64,000 bases of DNA from Muricea muricata. Taxonomy: Eukaryota; Cnidaria; Anthozoa; Malacalcyonacea; Plexauridae. Below are positions 12,649 through 21,914 of the stretch, piece by piece. The number at the start of each line of letters is the position of its first letter. Position 1 is the stretch's first letter. The stretch spans positions 36,967,059 to 37,031,058 of the forward strand of contig OY979718.1 in assembly GCA_963855995.1 (NCBI GenBank), written 5' to 3'. Below the pieces are notes generated by a model. That model did not search any database. It had not been told where the DNA came from and saw nothing but the letters and a program-made list of their open reading frames with translations. The position numbers and the translations under genes were made by a program.

Positions 12649-13341
12649 AATGTACGTGTTTGAATTAATATACATAGAGTGAGACTTATTCTATTCAAAA
12701 TATTAAACAGAGAATGAGGCTAATTTCTATTATAAATCAAATGCTGCTTTGGTATATGGTAGGTTATTTATGGTCTGATATGAGATTTATAATAATGAGG
12801 GTTCATTCTGGATTTTAATTGGTGAAGAGCGCGTTATTACAGTAGTCGTGCACAGATGACGTCATCTAAGCAAAATGTTTTTGCGGGTTTTGTTCTCAAA
12901 CGAAACGTCAATATGATGTCGTAACGTGGGCAGATGGTGGTAAGATGCTCTTCACAATCTAATGATGTTCATGATGTTATGACATCCATGCAATGAATAA
13001 ATTTCACTGAGCAGACAACGGCAAAATGTTATCTATTTATTTCATATATATGATAAAAATTTGAAAAGCTAAGTTGTTTGTTGGAAAAGATTCAAGCCTA
13101 TCATTTGACGTGATCACAATCCATACAAAACGAAGAACGTCCATTAAGTGCTGAGAACAGGGTTGGCACGATGCCAAGAAAACAAAGAGCATTGCTTCAA
13201 ATTTGGCCTAATTATTCATGAATACTACCAACCCTCGCTGAGAGCTCTGATTCCAAAGAAGCAAAAAATATCTCGACACAGGGGGTCAACTGAACCGTGA
13301 ACTTTTTGACAAACACTTTGCCAATAATTACAAACCTCAAC

Positions 13342-13653
13342 ATGAGCAAACTTAATATCAACCAGTCAAATTCAAGAAAGGTCGGAACATATGGGGGCAG
13401 AAAATATTATATGCCGGAGCAGTATCAAGGAAAACGCAACGACAGTGTGTGGTTGGTAAAAGACACAGCCGGTCACGCTGGTGCCAGTTACAAGGTTTAC
13501 CGTGAAAGAGGTGGCTCCTTAGAGTTTGAATGTAGTATTGATGAGTACGGGAAGGTGATGACAAACAAACATGAGTCTATGGCAGGGCATCGTATCAAGA
13601 CGAAGGACTTGAATCTACAAAAAAACTCGATGAACAACACGGAAATTACTTGA
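13342..13653 (+). CDS. Small single-exon ORF resembling a bacterial polymorphic-toxin C-terminal module, copy B
   Basis: Tandem paralogue of the ORF at 11500, 103 residues from the conserved ATG. The in-frame stretch upstream opens only with GTG at 13297 and has no ATG, so 13342 is the plausible start. The central domain has only a few amino-acid changes (for example S-to-N near residue 6, YQG-to-YGG, EK-to-EQ, A-to-V before the conserved W, S-to-A in the MxGHR motif). A two-base deletion near the 3' end relative to copy A shifts the last residues and lengthens the tail to end in NNTEIT. The reading frame of the core is intact, so both copies could be expressed. Functional assignment has the same uncertainty as copy A. 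Confidence 0.5.
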   Translation: MSKLNINQSNSRKVGTYGGRKYYMPEQYQGKRNDSVWLVKDTAGHAGASYKVYRERGGSLEFECSIDEYGKVMTNKHESMAGHRIKTKDLNLQKNSMNNTEIT

Positions 13654-14054
13654 GTTATATAACGCGCCTACGCACTGTTCAGAACATTGCATGTCTATTT
13701 GTCGAATTTGCAGCATCATTTAAGTTTATGTATCGTTTTAATTAATTAACCAAATACCAGTTTCAAATAACTGTATAAAAATATTAAATATGTGTGCCAA
13801 GCATACATGTATCAGCGCATGACGTCGTTTTAAATCATGGTTATTCTGTTATGATTCACATAGTGTATGAAAACAATAGCTGATGTCTTAGTTTGCTCTA
13901 ATGTACTTATAACTACTACACATTTATTGAATATATTTGAAATAAGCATTTATTATGTTTCCTATGGCGGTTTATATACTATCATTTTAGAAATAAAATT
14001 TTTGAAATATTAGAATTCAGAAGTGAACTACTGTTAAAATATTTGACGGACATT

Positions 14055-14210
14055 TTATGCCCTACACGCGTATCCAGGTTGGTTTAGGTCCGCAAACATT
14101 GGCCTTGCGTCTACACATATCCCACGAAGACGCAAACTGTAATACCGCAAACTTTTGAGGACGGTTTCCAGAGTGGAAACTTGAAAACGCAACGATTCTG
14201 GATACGCGTT
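14055..14210. repeat. Short inverted-repeat element (ACGCGTATCCAG ends)
   Basis: ACGCGTATCCAG at about 14066-14077 is mirrored by CTGGATACGCGT at about 14197-14208. The interior is rich in CGCAAAC phrases. It is probably a small MITE abutting copy B; the arms are short. Confidence 0.35.
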
Positions 14211-14276
14211 GATGCTTGAAACCGGAAACATTTAAAAACGATGATGTTAACTAGCAATCGCGGCATGGTAGAAAAT

Positions 14277-14405
14277 GCGGACTACGGATTGCGAACTCGG
14301 ACTGCGAACTGCGGACTCGGATTGCGGACTCGGACTGCGGACTCAGACTTGGACTGCGGACTCGGATTGCGGACTACGGATGGCGACTACGGATTGCGGA
14401 CTGCG
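14277..14405. repeat. GGACT(C/G)-rich minisatellite
   Basis: About 130 bp of tandem variants of GCGGACTCGGATT and GCGGACTCGGACT (12-13 bp period). The open frame through it (repeating RTADS-like residues) is a consequence of the repeat, not evidence of a gene. Confidence 0.8.
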
Positions 14406-14409
14406 GAAA

Positions 14410-15602
14410 AATCAGAGTACGGCGTGCACAACTTTATTTTGACTAAATCTCAACATAAATTTCTGTTTTTAAGTAAAATATATATTTCAAACACAATATG
14501 GAGTATGAATATTTAAATCTTTTTAACGAACTGTTATTTCCAACACTTAGTAATTGGATAGTACAATTTACCGCCCATGCTTATATAATATAGCTAATTA
14601 GTACCATGAAAATACTCTTTCTCACATGCAGTGGAGTTGTTAGCCATTTCGGGTATAACTCGAAATTATGGACGTGCAACTTGTACGCTGATACAAAGTA
14701 AATAAAAATAGTCAACACATCACACAGCACAAGACTTTGTGCACACGTAACGTTTCCAAGCGTTTTCCCAGATAACGCGTTTCCAAAAGAATCGTTTCTA
14801 TGCTACGTTTACACGGGAACGGATAAAAACACCCTCACCAGAGAAAAACGTTTAAAGTTAAGGAAACGTTGTCTGAAACTCGTTTTCCCAGTTCCAAACG
14901 TTTTAGACATTGTAGTCAGGGAGCATATGTAGTCCCGTGGGATTTTCGTGAAAAAAGCAAGCCACCTATCTAGGAATGTTAATTGGGTCCCAATGAGCAT
15001 GAAAAATTTTGTCGGCAATTTTGCGACCTGCTCTGACGGCTGTCACAGGGGGTGGGATGGGAGGACATTTTTGCCATTACTGAAAAATCGATTTTTCTTT
15101 ATAACTTTTCGATTCTAAGGAAATCATTCATTTTGAAAGTTCCTACCTCCCTAAACTAAGGGTCAATGAACACAAAGAAGCTACGTTCGGGGGAGTGATG
15201 TGTTTGTTGGACCAAAATGCATGCTAATTAGGTCCGCCATTAACGAGAATCGGATTTTTCACTCTGATTCAATGCAAATTGGACCAAGATGAAAAATGAG
15301 GGTTTCTACCTCCCCAATTATATGGTCAATTTGGATGATAATGCTAAATAAATCACTTCATCTTGTTATTTTGTGCGTGAATCGGAAATTGATTGAAGGC
15401 AGACATCAACTGTCAGTAATTTGTAAAAACCTTATCTTCACAAAAAATGCCTTAAAAGGGTTCCGTGATTCTTAAAACATTGGATATGATGAAATAAATA
15501 CTAATCGTTTACAAGCCAATGATCAAGGGGTTATGCAACCCAAGAATCACGTTACTGTACAAACGCCGAAGTTCTGAGGTTACTACTGAAGAATGATTAT
15601 CT
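14410..15602. other. Non-genic stretch
   Basis: No supported gene. Repeated phrases of the kind AACGTTTCC / GGAAACG (14750-14890) suggest a decayed repeat. The rest shows nothing I can name. Confidence 0.4.
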
Positions 15603-15965
15603 TCAAGAAGTATCTTCCTCGTCGTCTTCCTGGTCAGACGATGGGCCAGATGGGCAGTTTACACAAGGCTCATCATCATCACCGCATGTGCAAAGATCAG
15701 TGCAGTTGAGCCCTGCCTTCCTGCACTGACATCTGTCAGTTCCACATCCCTTGGTGCAACGGCACTTGATGAGATGAAGAACAGCATCTGGGGCGGGTCA
15801 CTGCTGATCATCACTGGATGCCATTTATCTGAATCAAAAGAAAAACCTCATAATTTGATATTATTTTGGTCACTTTCACGACGATATGCCTTAAATGAAT
15901 TACCTTTCTCTAGGGTCCATCCAAAGGCTGCCGGTGAGGGAAGCCTTGGGTTTGGGATTATATGG
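15603..15965 (-). pseudogene. 3' end of a transposon-associated CXC-tail protein, frameshifted
   Basis: Read on the minus strand, the last exon encodes APDAVLHLIKCRCTKGC, then a CQCRKAGLNCTDLCTC core and an acidic DDEEDTS tail, stopping at 15603-15605. This cysteine pattern resembles the tesmin/TSO1-like CXC tail seen at the C-terminus of many invertebrate transposon-linked proteins. Just upstream, DKWHPVMISSDPP precedes the tail in a different frame, so there is a frameshift near 15800. A TTTGATTCAG acceptor (about 15830) and an upstream exon reading RLPSPAAFGWTLEK with a GTAATT donor (about 15903) suggest an intron once existed. No complete gene is present. Family assignment is from recall of the pattern. 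Confidence 0.5.
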
Positions 15966-16260
15966 TTCTTCTATACCATTGCTTGGTAATGGGCACGTAA
16001 TATCGCTTGTTTCAGGGCTGCCTTGGTAGGTGGCTATACTACTATATAGCTAAATACAGTTAAAGGGAAATGGCAACAAAAAAATTTATTGTCTCATTTG
16101 AAAGAGACATTAAATAAATTAAACACAAAATAAATTAAATTGAATTAGATTTAAAAAGACTCTAAAACATTAAATAGAAGTCTATTGCAAAATTTTTATA
16201 TCTGTTTTACTTCGGGAGATATTCTCACCTAAATCAGCGAACTGTCCGCCATCTCGGATT

Positions 16261-16653
16261 ATTGCGATTTGCTTTCAAGCGTGCGGCGTGCGGTTTCAGA
16301 ACGTACGTTTTACGTTTCAAGACGTACGTTTGCCGTTTCAAAACGTACGTTTGCCGTTTCAAAACGTATTGTTTTTCCACGTGACATGTCATGTTTGGGC
16401 GATGAAATTGACATGTTTTCGTGGTTGAAAAGGAATGTTTGACTTTTATATGCTATATTTACTATATAAAAGCCAAACATTCCGTTCGAAGCGCGAAAGA
16501 GTGTCAATTTCATTGTTCAAGCTTAGCACGAGGCCTGTCAAAACTGTTTGTTTTGAAACGGCAAACGTACGTTTTGAAACGGCAAACGTACGTTTTGAAA
16601 CGTAAAACGTACGTTTTGAAACCGCACGCTGCACGCTTGAAAGCAAATCGCAA

Positions 16654-16654
<1 letters not shown>
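16261..16654. mobile_element. 394-bp foldback element with ACGTACGTTT subrepeats
   Basis: Opens with ATTGCGATTTGCTTTCAAGC and closes with the inverse GCTTGAAAGCAAATCGCAAT. Each arm contains three to four tandem copies of a unit of about 20 bp containing ACGTACGTTT and GTTTCAAA. The middle is also palindromic: GGAATGTTTG at about 16432 pairs with CAAACATTCC at about 16475. The whole interval is therefore one imperfect palindrome whose axis lies near 16458. There is no credible ORF. Modular inverted repeats are the hallmark of foldback-type transposons. Confidence 0.75.

Positions 16655-16729
<75 letters not shown>
16655..16729. repeat. (ATT)n microsatellite, probable retrotransposon tail
   Basis: About 25 pure ATT units. 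On the minus strand it reads AAT repeats immediately downstream of the retrotransposon's 3' UTR. CR1/L2-type elements commonly end in short tandem repeats rather than poly(A), so this is probably the element's tail, abutting the foldback. Confidence 0.75.
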
Positions 16730-16977
16730 TAAAATTCTTTATACACGGTAACTTATCAACCTGTCTAAACCGATATAGATAAAAAGAGGTACAATATTAT
16801 TAATTAGATAACAAAAAAAAGGTTGCTTTTCATAAGGCCGTGTAGAGATAATAAGATAAAAACGTTAAAATACAATAATTAATGGCATGCATATTACATT
16901 AGAATTACTGAATATATAAAGCTAATAATAAATTGGTAATGATAGAAGTAGGATACATAATTATATAGATTTAGTAT

Positions 16978-19914
16978 TTATAAATAACTTGAAAAGTTAC
17001 TTACAAATGAAGGATTTTCATTGATGAAATCTTGTAAGTTATGTTTGAATAACTTATCAGATATACTTAGATTCTTCAGATCAGTTGGCAGTTTATTCCA
17101 GGTTTTAGCAGCATGGTAGCTAAAACTTCGTTTCAATGTGTTTGTTCTAGGTTTTGCAAGTTTTAGCATAGCGCAATTACTGCGTAAATTGTATTAGTTA
17201 TTTACTGATAATTGGAACTGGTCAGAGATTGATATTGGAACTTCATCTTTTAATATTTTGCGCATTAACAATAGCGTATCAGTCAATCGTAACTGATTAA
17301 GTGGTAGCCAATTTAGTTTTTTCAGAACATCCTTAGAACGAATTTCCCAATTATCTCCGGTGATGATTCTTGCTGCCCTATTTTGAAGTTTTTGAAGTTT
17401 CGACTGTAACTCTAGTTTGCAATTTTGCCATACCAGGGAGCAGTAATCAAAATATGGTTGAACAAGAGCGTTATAAACCTGGGTTAGGCACTTCTTAGGG
17501 AGATAAGGTTTGATTAATTTTATCGCTCCAATTCCGCGTGAAACTTTTTTGCTTATGCTATCAATTTGATTTTCCCACTTCAACTTATCGTCAATGATCA
17601 CGCCAAGACTCTTTGATGTATGAACCCTGTTTACAGTTTCACTACCAATTTTGAGTATCGGGTCTTTCTCAATCTTACCTAGATTGTGACGAGAGCCAAT
17701 AATCATATATTCTGTTTTGGAAACATTTAGCGTTAGTCTATTTGCTACTAACCAGCGATAAATATTATCAAGTTCGAAATTTAGTTGTGTCTCTAGTTTC
17801 TCTACAGATTCTGCTGATGTAGAAACATTAGTATCATCTGCAAACATAGAGGGTTCTGCTTGATCAAGACAATTTGGCAGGTCATTGACGTATAACAGGA
17901 AAAGTAGAGGCCCTAAATTTGATCCCTGTGGAACCCCACACTTAATTAATTTCCTAGATGATTTGACATTATTTACTTTACATGTTTGATATCTTTTGTC
18001 TAGATAAGATATAAACCAGTTTAGGGTACTCCCTGTAATTCCATAAAATTTTAACTTATCAATTAAGATTTTATGGTCAACGGTGTCAAATGCTTTCCGT
18101 AGATCTAAAAATAAAACTCCATTTATAAGACCTTTGTCAATATTTAAAAACCATTTATTTGTAGATTTTAGTATTGATGTTGTCGTTGAATGAGATTTTC
18201 GAAATCCAAATTGGTTATTTGTTAAGATATTGTTCTCATTTATATAAGAAATTAATTGATTATAAACAATTTTTTCCAAAATTTTTGCAATGGTCGATAA
18301 AACAGAAATCGGTCTATAATTGCTACAGTCCGATTTGTCACCGTTTTTATATATGGGAGAAACAGTAGCATTTTTAAGATCTTCAGGGAAAATCCCTTGC
18401 CGCAAGGATCTGTTGAAAAGTTTTGTCAATGTAGGACAAATTACTTCAGCAGAATCCTTGACTAGTCTCGCATTGATCTTATCTGGACCGGTAGATTTTG
18501 AATCCTTTAAGTTACAAAGCAACTTTAAGGTGTCATTTTCACTAACCTCATCAAAGGTAAAGGCATTGTGTGCATAATGTTGCAAGTAATCAGCATAATT
18601 GTTTTGACTTTCTGGCAATTTTTCCGAAAGTGACGGACCCACATTTACGAAAAAGGAATTCAAAGTTTCAGCAATATTTTTATCACTTGTAACAGTTTCT
18701 TCCTTTACTTCTAAAGAGGTTATATTAGTTGTTTTTGATCCTTTACCTCTAATGAGGTTGACACCTTTCCATAATTGCTTTGGATCGTTGCTATTGTAAT
18801 TTATAGTATGTTGGAAATATCTTGACTTGGCTTTTTCTACTATTTTGTTGGTCTTATTTCGTGCTATTATTTTATACGCCTCGTAAGAATACCGAGATTT
18901 TGTCTGAATCGCTTTTTGTTTCAAATAGTCGCGATTATTCATATGTTTCTTGATTTCATTAGTCAGCCATGGTGTGTGTTTACTTCTAACTTTACGCGTT
19001 CTCAGTGGAGCGTGTTTATCTGCAATAGAAGTAAACACATTCTTCCAAATTTCCCACATTTTGTTTGGGTCTAACTCTTTTTCTATGTTGGCCGAATTTA
19101 GTGTATCGTACAGATCCCTTCTAAATGCAAATTTGTTGTAGTTTTTAAAAGATCGTGATTCGACGATTTTGGGAGGCGATCTGTTTATTGCATCTTTTGT
19201 ACATACATAAATCATATAGTGGTCGCTAATACCTAGACGAATCACCCCACTCGATTTCACTTTTTGTGGACTGTTGGTGATAAATACATCAATTAATGAT
19301 GCCGTGTCAGTTGTGATTCGTGTTGGTTCTGTTATAATCTGTTCTAACTGATAGATATCCATGATATCTGTAAGTTGTCGACTATGGATATTCTTTTCAG
19401 TATCCAACAAATTACAATTTAAGTCGCCCACTATGTGATATTCTTTTCCTTCTGCCTCTAGTTTACGAAGCATTGTTTCAAATTTCTCAAATATTTCAGT
19501 AGGACTATTTGGCGGTCTGTACCAACTAATAACGAAAAATGGCCTGCTTTTTCGTCTTTTTATTTCCAAACATATTATTTCAAGGTCGTCAGAAACTAAG
19601 TCTTGTCGCAGATTGGCGTTTATAGCCGTTTTGACATATGAAGCCACTCCACCACCTGCTCGGTTTCGATCGGTCCGGAAAACATCGTAGCCATCTATTT
19701 TAATAAAGCCATCATCAATATTTTTACTTAGTCTAGTTTCATTAATGCTTAGAATGTGGCACGGCTTTTCTAATAGTATCGTTCTTAATTGGTCAATATG
19801 TTTAATTAAGCTTGCAATGTTTAAATGCATTATCGAAAAGCCTTTTAAATCTAGTTTATTTTCAACTTGACTAGTGTGTACAGTAAGGGGTTCCTCAGGG
19901 ATTTTCTCTGCCAA
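16978..19914 (-). pseudogene. Retrotransposon ORF2: APE endonuclease + reverse transcriptase, one in-frame stop
   Basis: The frame is open from ATG at 19914 for 906 codons, is interrupted by TAA at 17194-17196, then stays open in the same frame to 16978 (about 978 codons in all). Residues about 25-240 form the AP-like endonuclease (SIMHLNIASL, INETRL, ISWYRPP, IVGDLN, GISDHYMIY). Residues about 470-740 form the reverse transcriptase (NYRPISVLSTIAKILEK, FLDLRKAFDTVDH, GVPQGSNLGPLLF, and the catalytic MFADDT). The C-terminal thumb/connection carries KLQNRAARIITG. The sole lesion is a stop about 73 codons before the end, before the conserved FSYHAAKTWN motif. The element inserts its own RNA by target-primed reverse transcription; this copy looks young but is probably inactive unless the stop is tolerated. 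Confidence 0.9.
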
Positions 19915-19927
19915 CTGCTCAGTAGAA

Positions 19928-20130
19928 TCAAAGATACTTCAGACAGTTTATATGATTAATAATGTTTTTGGCTAATTCTGCTGAACCTTGTTTATTTAGA
20001 TGCAGCCCATACAGATTGAGCTTATTTTTGTCAATATTTTCATTCCTAATTAGATAATACATTTTCTGTTCACTATACCTGAACAATAAATTTTCACCTC
20101 ATTAACAATGTTTTGGTGACGTGACAACAG
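19928..20130 (-). pseudogene. Retrotransposon ORF1, C-terminal remnant (SGNH-esterase-like)
   Basis: The minus-strand frame ends ENIDKNKLNLYGLHLNKQG, then SAELAKNIINHINCLKYL and TGA at 19928-19930. A G-L-H-L-N-K-Q-G motif near the end is what CR1/L2-type ORF1 proteins with an SGNH/GDSL esterase fold show around the catalytic histidine. Upstream, RHQNIVNEV continues the protein in a different frame, so a one-base shift lies near 20095-20100. The N-terminal part of ORF1 is missing. Confidence 0.6.
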
Positions 20131-20375
20131 GGATAAGCCTGTCGAAAATCCTCCTAAATACCTACCAACAATCAAATATTGTTTGAAATCTTCCCAGTCC
20201 GTGCTGAAATCCGAAACACTTGCCGTACATGTGGTTTTTGGAGTCTCTTTCAAATGAGACGAGAAAAAATTTTGTTGCCATTTCCCTTTAATAGTAAATA
20301 CTTTGAAATAATGTTTTAAAATTACGGTCATAAAGTCAAGTTAAACTTATTGGTAATAAGACTATAGACTGTACA

Positions 20376-21395
20376 TTACATTAGACTATGATTATAACAT
20401 TTATAGCATATTGACATTCTACCTGGTTTCTCTTTGTCTGATTTCTCCAACGCGTTCCGGGAGTAGATTGTGAAGACGGTGCTGAGGATCAGGCATATAC
20501 TTACAATTAAATCAATACAATGTCTCTCGCGTCTTTCTCTCAAAGTTTTCATGTTGAGTTGATTTAAGGCTTCAATATAATCAACATCCGGTAATATTAT
20601 CCTAAACACTCTTTTCTGTATTCGCTCGATGTTCTCGCTATGAGAATTTGTTAATCCTCCGTGCGATAATACATCTCCATTTTCAAGAGTAGATCTAATT
20701 ACACTATACTAAAACTGTCGTAGATCTTGCGTTGGTGCCCCATACTTTTTAAGAACTTTAAGAAAATACAACCGCCTCCTTGCTTTTTTAATGATATAGT
20801 CAGTGTTACTATTCCATTTGAGATTTTCATCAAGCCACACACCAAACAGTTTAAAGAAAGAGACCCATTCATTTTTTAACTCACATAGGTTATTACTTTT
20901 GATTATGGTTTCTTAACATGAAAGTCAAAAATAATTTCTTTTGTTTTCTTAACGTTCAAGACCATTCTTTGCTCACAACAAAATGATGATATTCTTTGGA
21001 TATTAAGTTCCATGATTCCAATTGGTTGGTCAGATTCGTGATTGGCAATATTCAATATTTCGGAAAGCGTAGTGATCATCTATAAACATTGAGACTGATT
21101 CTGTATTAGTTGTATTATCACTAGAGTCACTGAGATATCAGAAAGACGATTGTTCTTAGTAATAAAAGAAAACGGTCCTATTTTGCTCCCTCGAGGCACT
21201 CCAGCGTTTATGGTAAGGAAACTAGACAGCTGCCCATCAAGTTTAATTCTTTGTTGACGTTGGAAAAGATATGATGCTAACCAGGGTATTAAGGCCATCC
21301 TTACACCAATCATTTGGAAATCAGAAAATAGAAAATTATGATCTATACGATTAAATGCTTTGATGAAGTCTAAGAATATAACACGAATCACTGTG
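20376..21395 (-). pseudogene. Degenerate non-LTR reverse transcriptase
   Basis: Minus-strand pieces read in order IRVIFLDFIKAFNRIDH, then GVPRGSKIGPFSFI (about 21080-21391), then scattered frames, and a C-terminal motif FRIILPDVDYIEALNQLNMK with TLRERRERHC (about 20490-20609). These match the RT palm and C-terminal region of a CR1-like ORF2. The catalytic F/YADD box is not visible in a continuous frame and several stops intervene, so it is dead. It differs from the element at 16978 and is an older, separate insertion. Confidence 0.7.
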
Positions 21396-21914
21396 TCAGG
21401 ATTTTACATGGCTAAATACCAATTATGGGGCATTTCAAAAAGTGTCAACACCGGTGTGTTTTGCCTTTAGCATCTTCCAATATCCATTCAAGCGCATAAC
21501 TTTCTTGTATTTTGGAAACGTTTTGTGATTGCTACTGTTAAATGCAACGAAGGCACGCCGCTTTCTCCGTGCTGTCTTTTTTACTTTTGCGACTATAGCC
21601 GACAGTGAAGTATACTGCGCGATTATGTATGTGCATATGACTGGGTTCCAGTTATATATAAACATCACTGAGCGCATTATTGCTGTCGTATGATTAAACT
21701 AAGCCAATCGGATGCAAGGATGTGTTTGAAAAAGCCATGAGCATTTTTAAACATATTAATATTTCAATATTCGACAATCTCTTTGTAGAAGCATGTTAAA
21801 AATTTTGACTCGTCCTGCGTGCGGTTGAATGTGGTGAAAGATAAATGATAATCGTCTTGTGCATATCTTAAATATTTTATAGTCGTGTTTCAAGTATATA
21901 CGGGTTGAATTTTC
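21396..21914. other. Putative upstream region of the acyltransferase gene
   Basis: No gene supported. An 80-codon minus-strand frame (21435-21677) has no recognisable motif. As this lies directly upstream of the intronless acyltransferase, it probably contains its 5' UTR and promoter, but I see no specific element. Confidence 0.35.

Larger units (their letters stand above)
12217..14052 (+). repeat. Copy B of a tandem segmental duplication
   Basis: Starts at TTGTTGTAGCTCATTTGTAT and ends after GAAGTGAACTACTGTTAAAA. It is colinear with copy A but lacks the two extra segments. Flanks differ from copy A by scattered substitutions and many small indels. The coding core (about 13420-13640) differs by only a handful of bases. 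Confidence 0.8.
16655..20130 (-). mobile_element. CR1/L2-like non-LTR retrotransposon, 5'-truncated
   Basis: Order on the minus strand is: end of ORF1 (about 20130 to 19928), 13-bp gap, ORF2 (19914 to 16978), a 3' UTR of about 250 bp, and an (AAT)n tail. The 5' junction lies somewhere between about 20110 and 20240, where retrotransposon sequence gives way to the right arm of the TTAA element. The compact ORF1-ORF2 spacing, APE-type endonuclease, and the C-terminal motif NTLKRSFSYHAAKTWNKLP support the CR1/L2 clade by general pattern. Confidence 0.75.
16064..20287. mobile_element. TTAA-flanked inverted-repeat element, split by later insertions
   Basis: The left end reads TTAA (16060-16063) then AGGGAAATGGCAACAAA and a CTCATTTGAAAGAGAC block. 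The right end is the inverse: GTCTCTTTCAAATGAGAC, TTTGTTGCCATTTCCCT, then TTAA (20288-20291). TTAA duplications are typical of piggyBac-like elements, but these termini start AGGG rather than the common CCC, so the superfamily is not certain. No transposase of its own is visible. The interior is occupied by the foldback at 16261 and a retrotransposon, leaving roughly 200 bp and 150 bp of original arms. Confidence 0.5.

Noticed and set aside
10022..14052. Bacterial contamination carrying the toxin-like genes
   Set aside because: Both copies lie in AT-rich non-coding flanks with hairpins and a dispersed repeat also seen at 42440, inside the cyclin B3 gene.
14241..14516. 91-codon repetitive ORF over the GGACT minisatellite
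   Set aside because: Coding appearance comes from a 12-13-bp repeat; no start context or homology.
21435..21677. 80-codon minus-strand ORF upstream of the acyltransferase
   Set aside because: No motif, no splice or conservation evidence; kept only as upstream flank.
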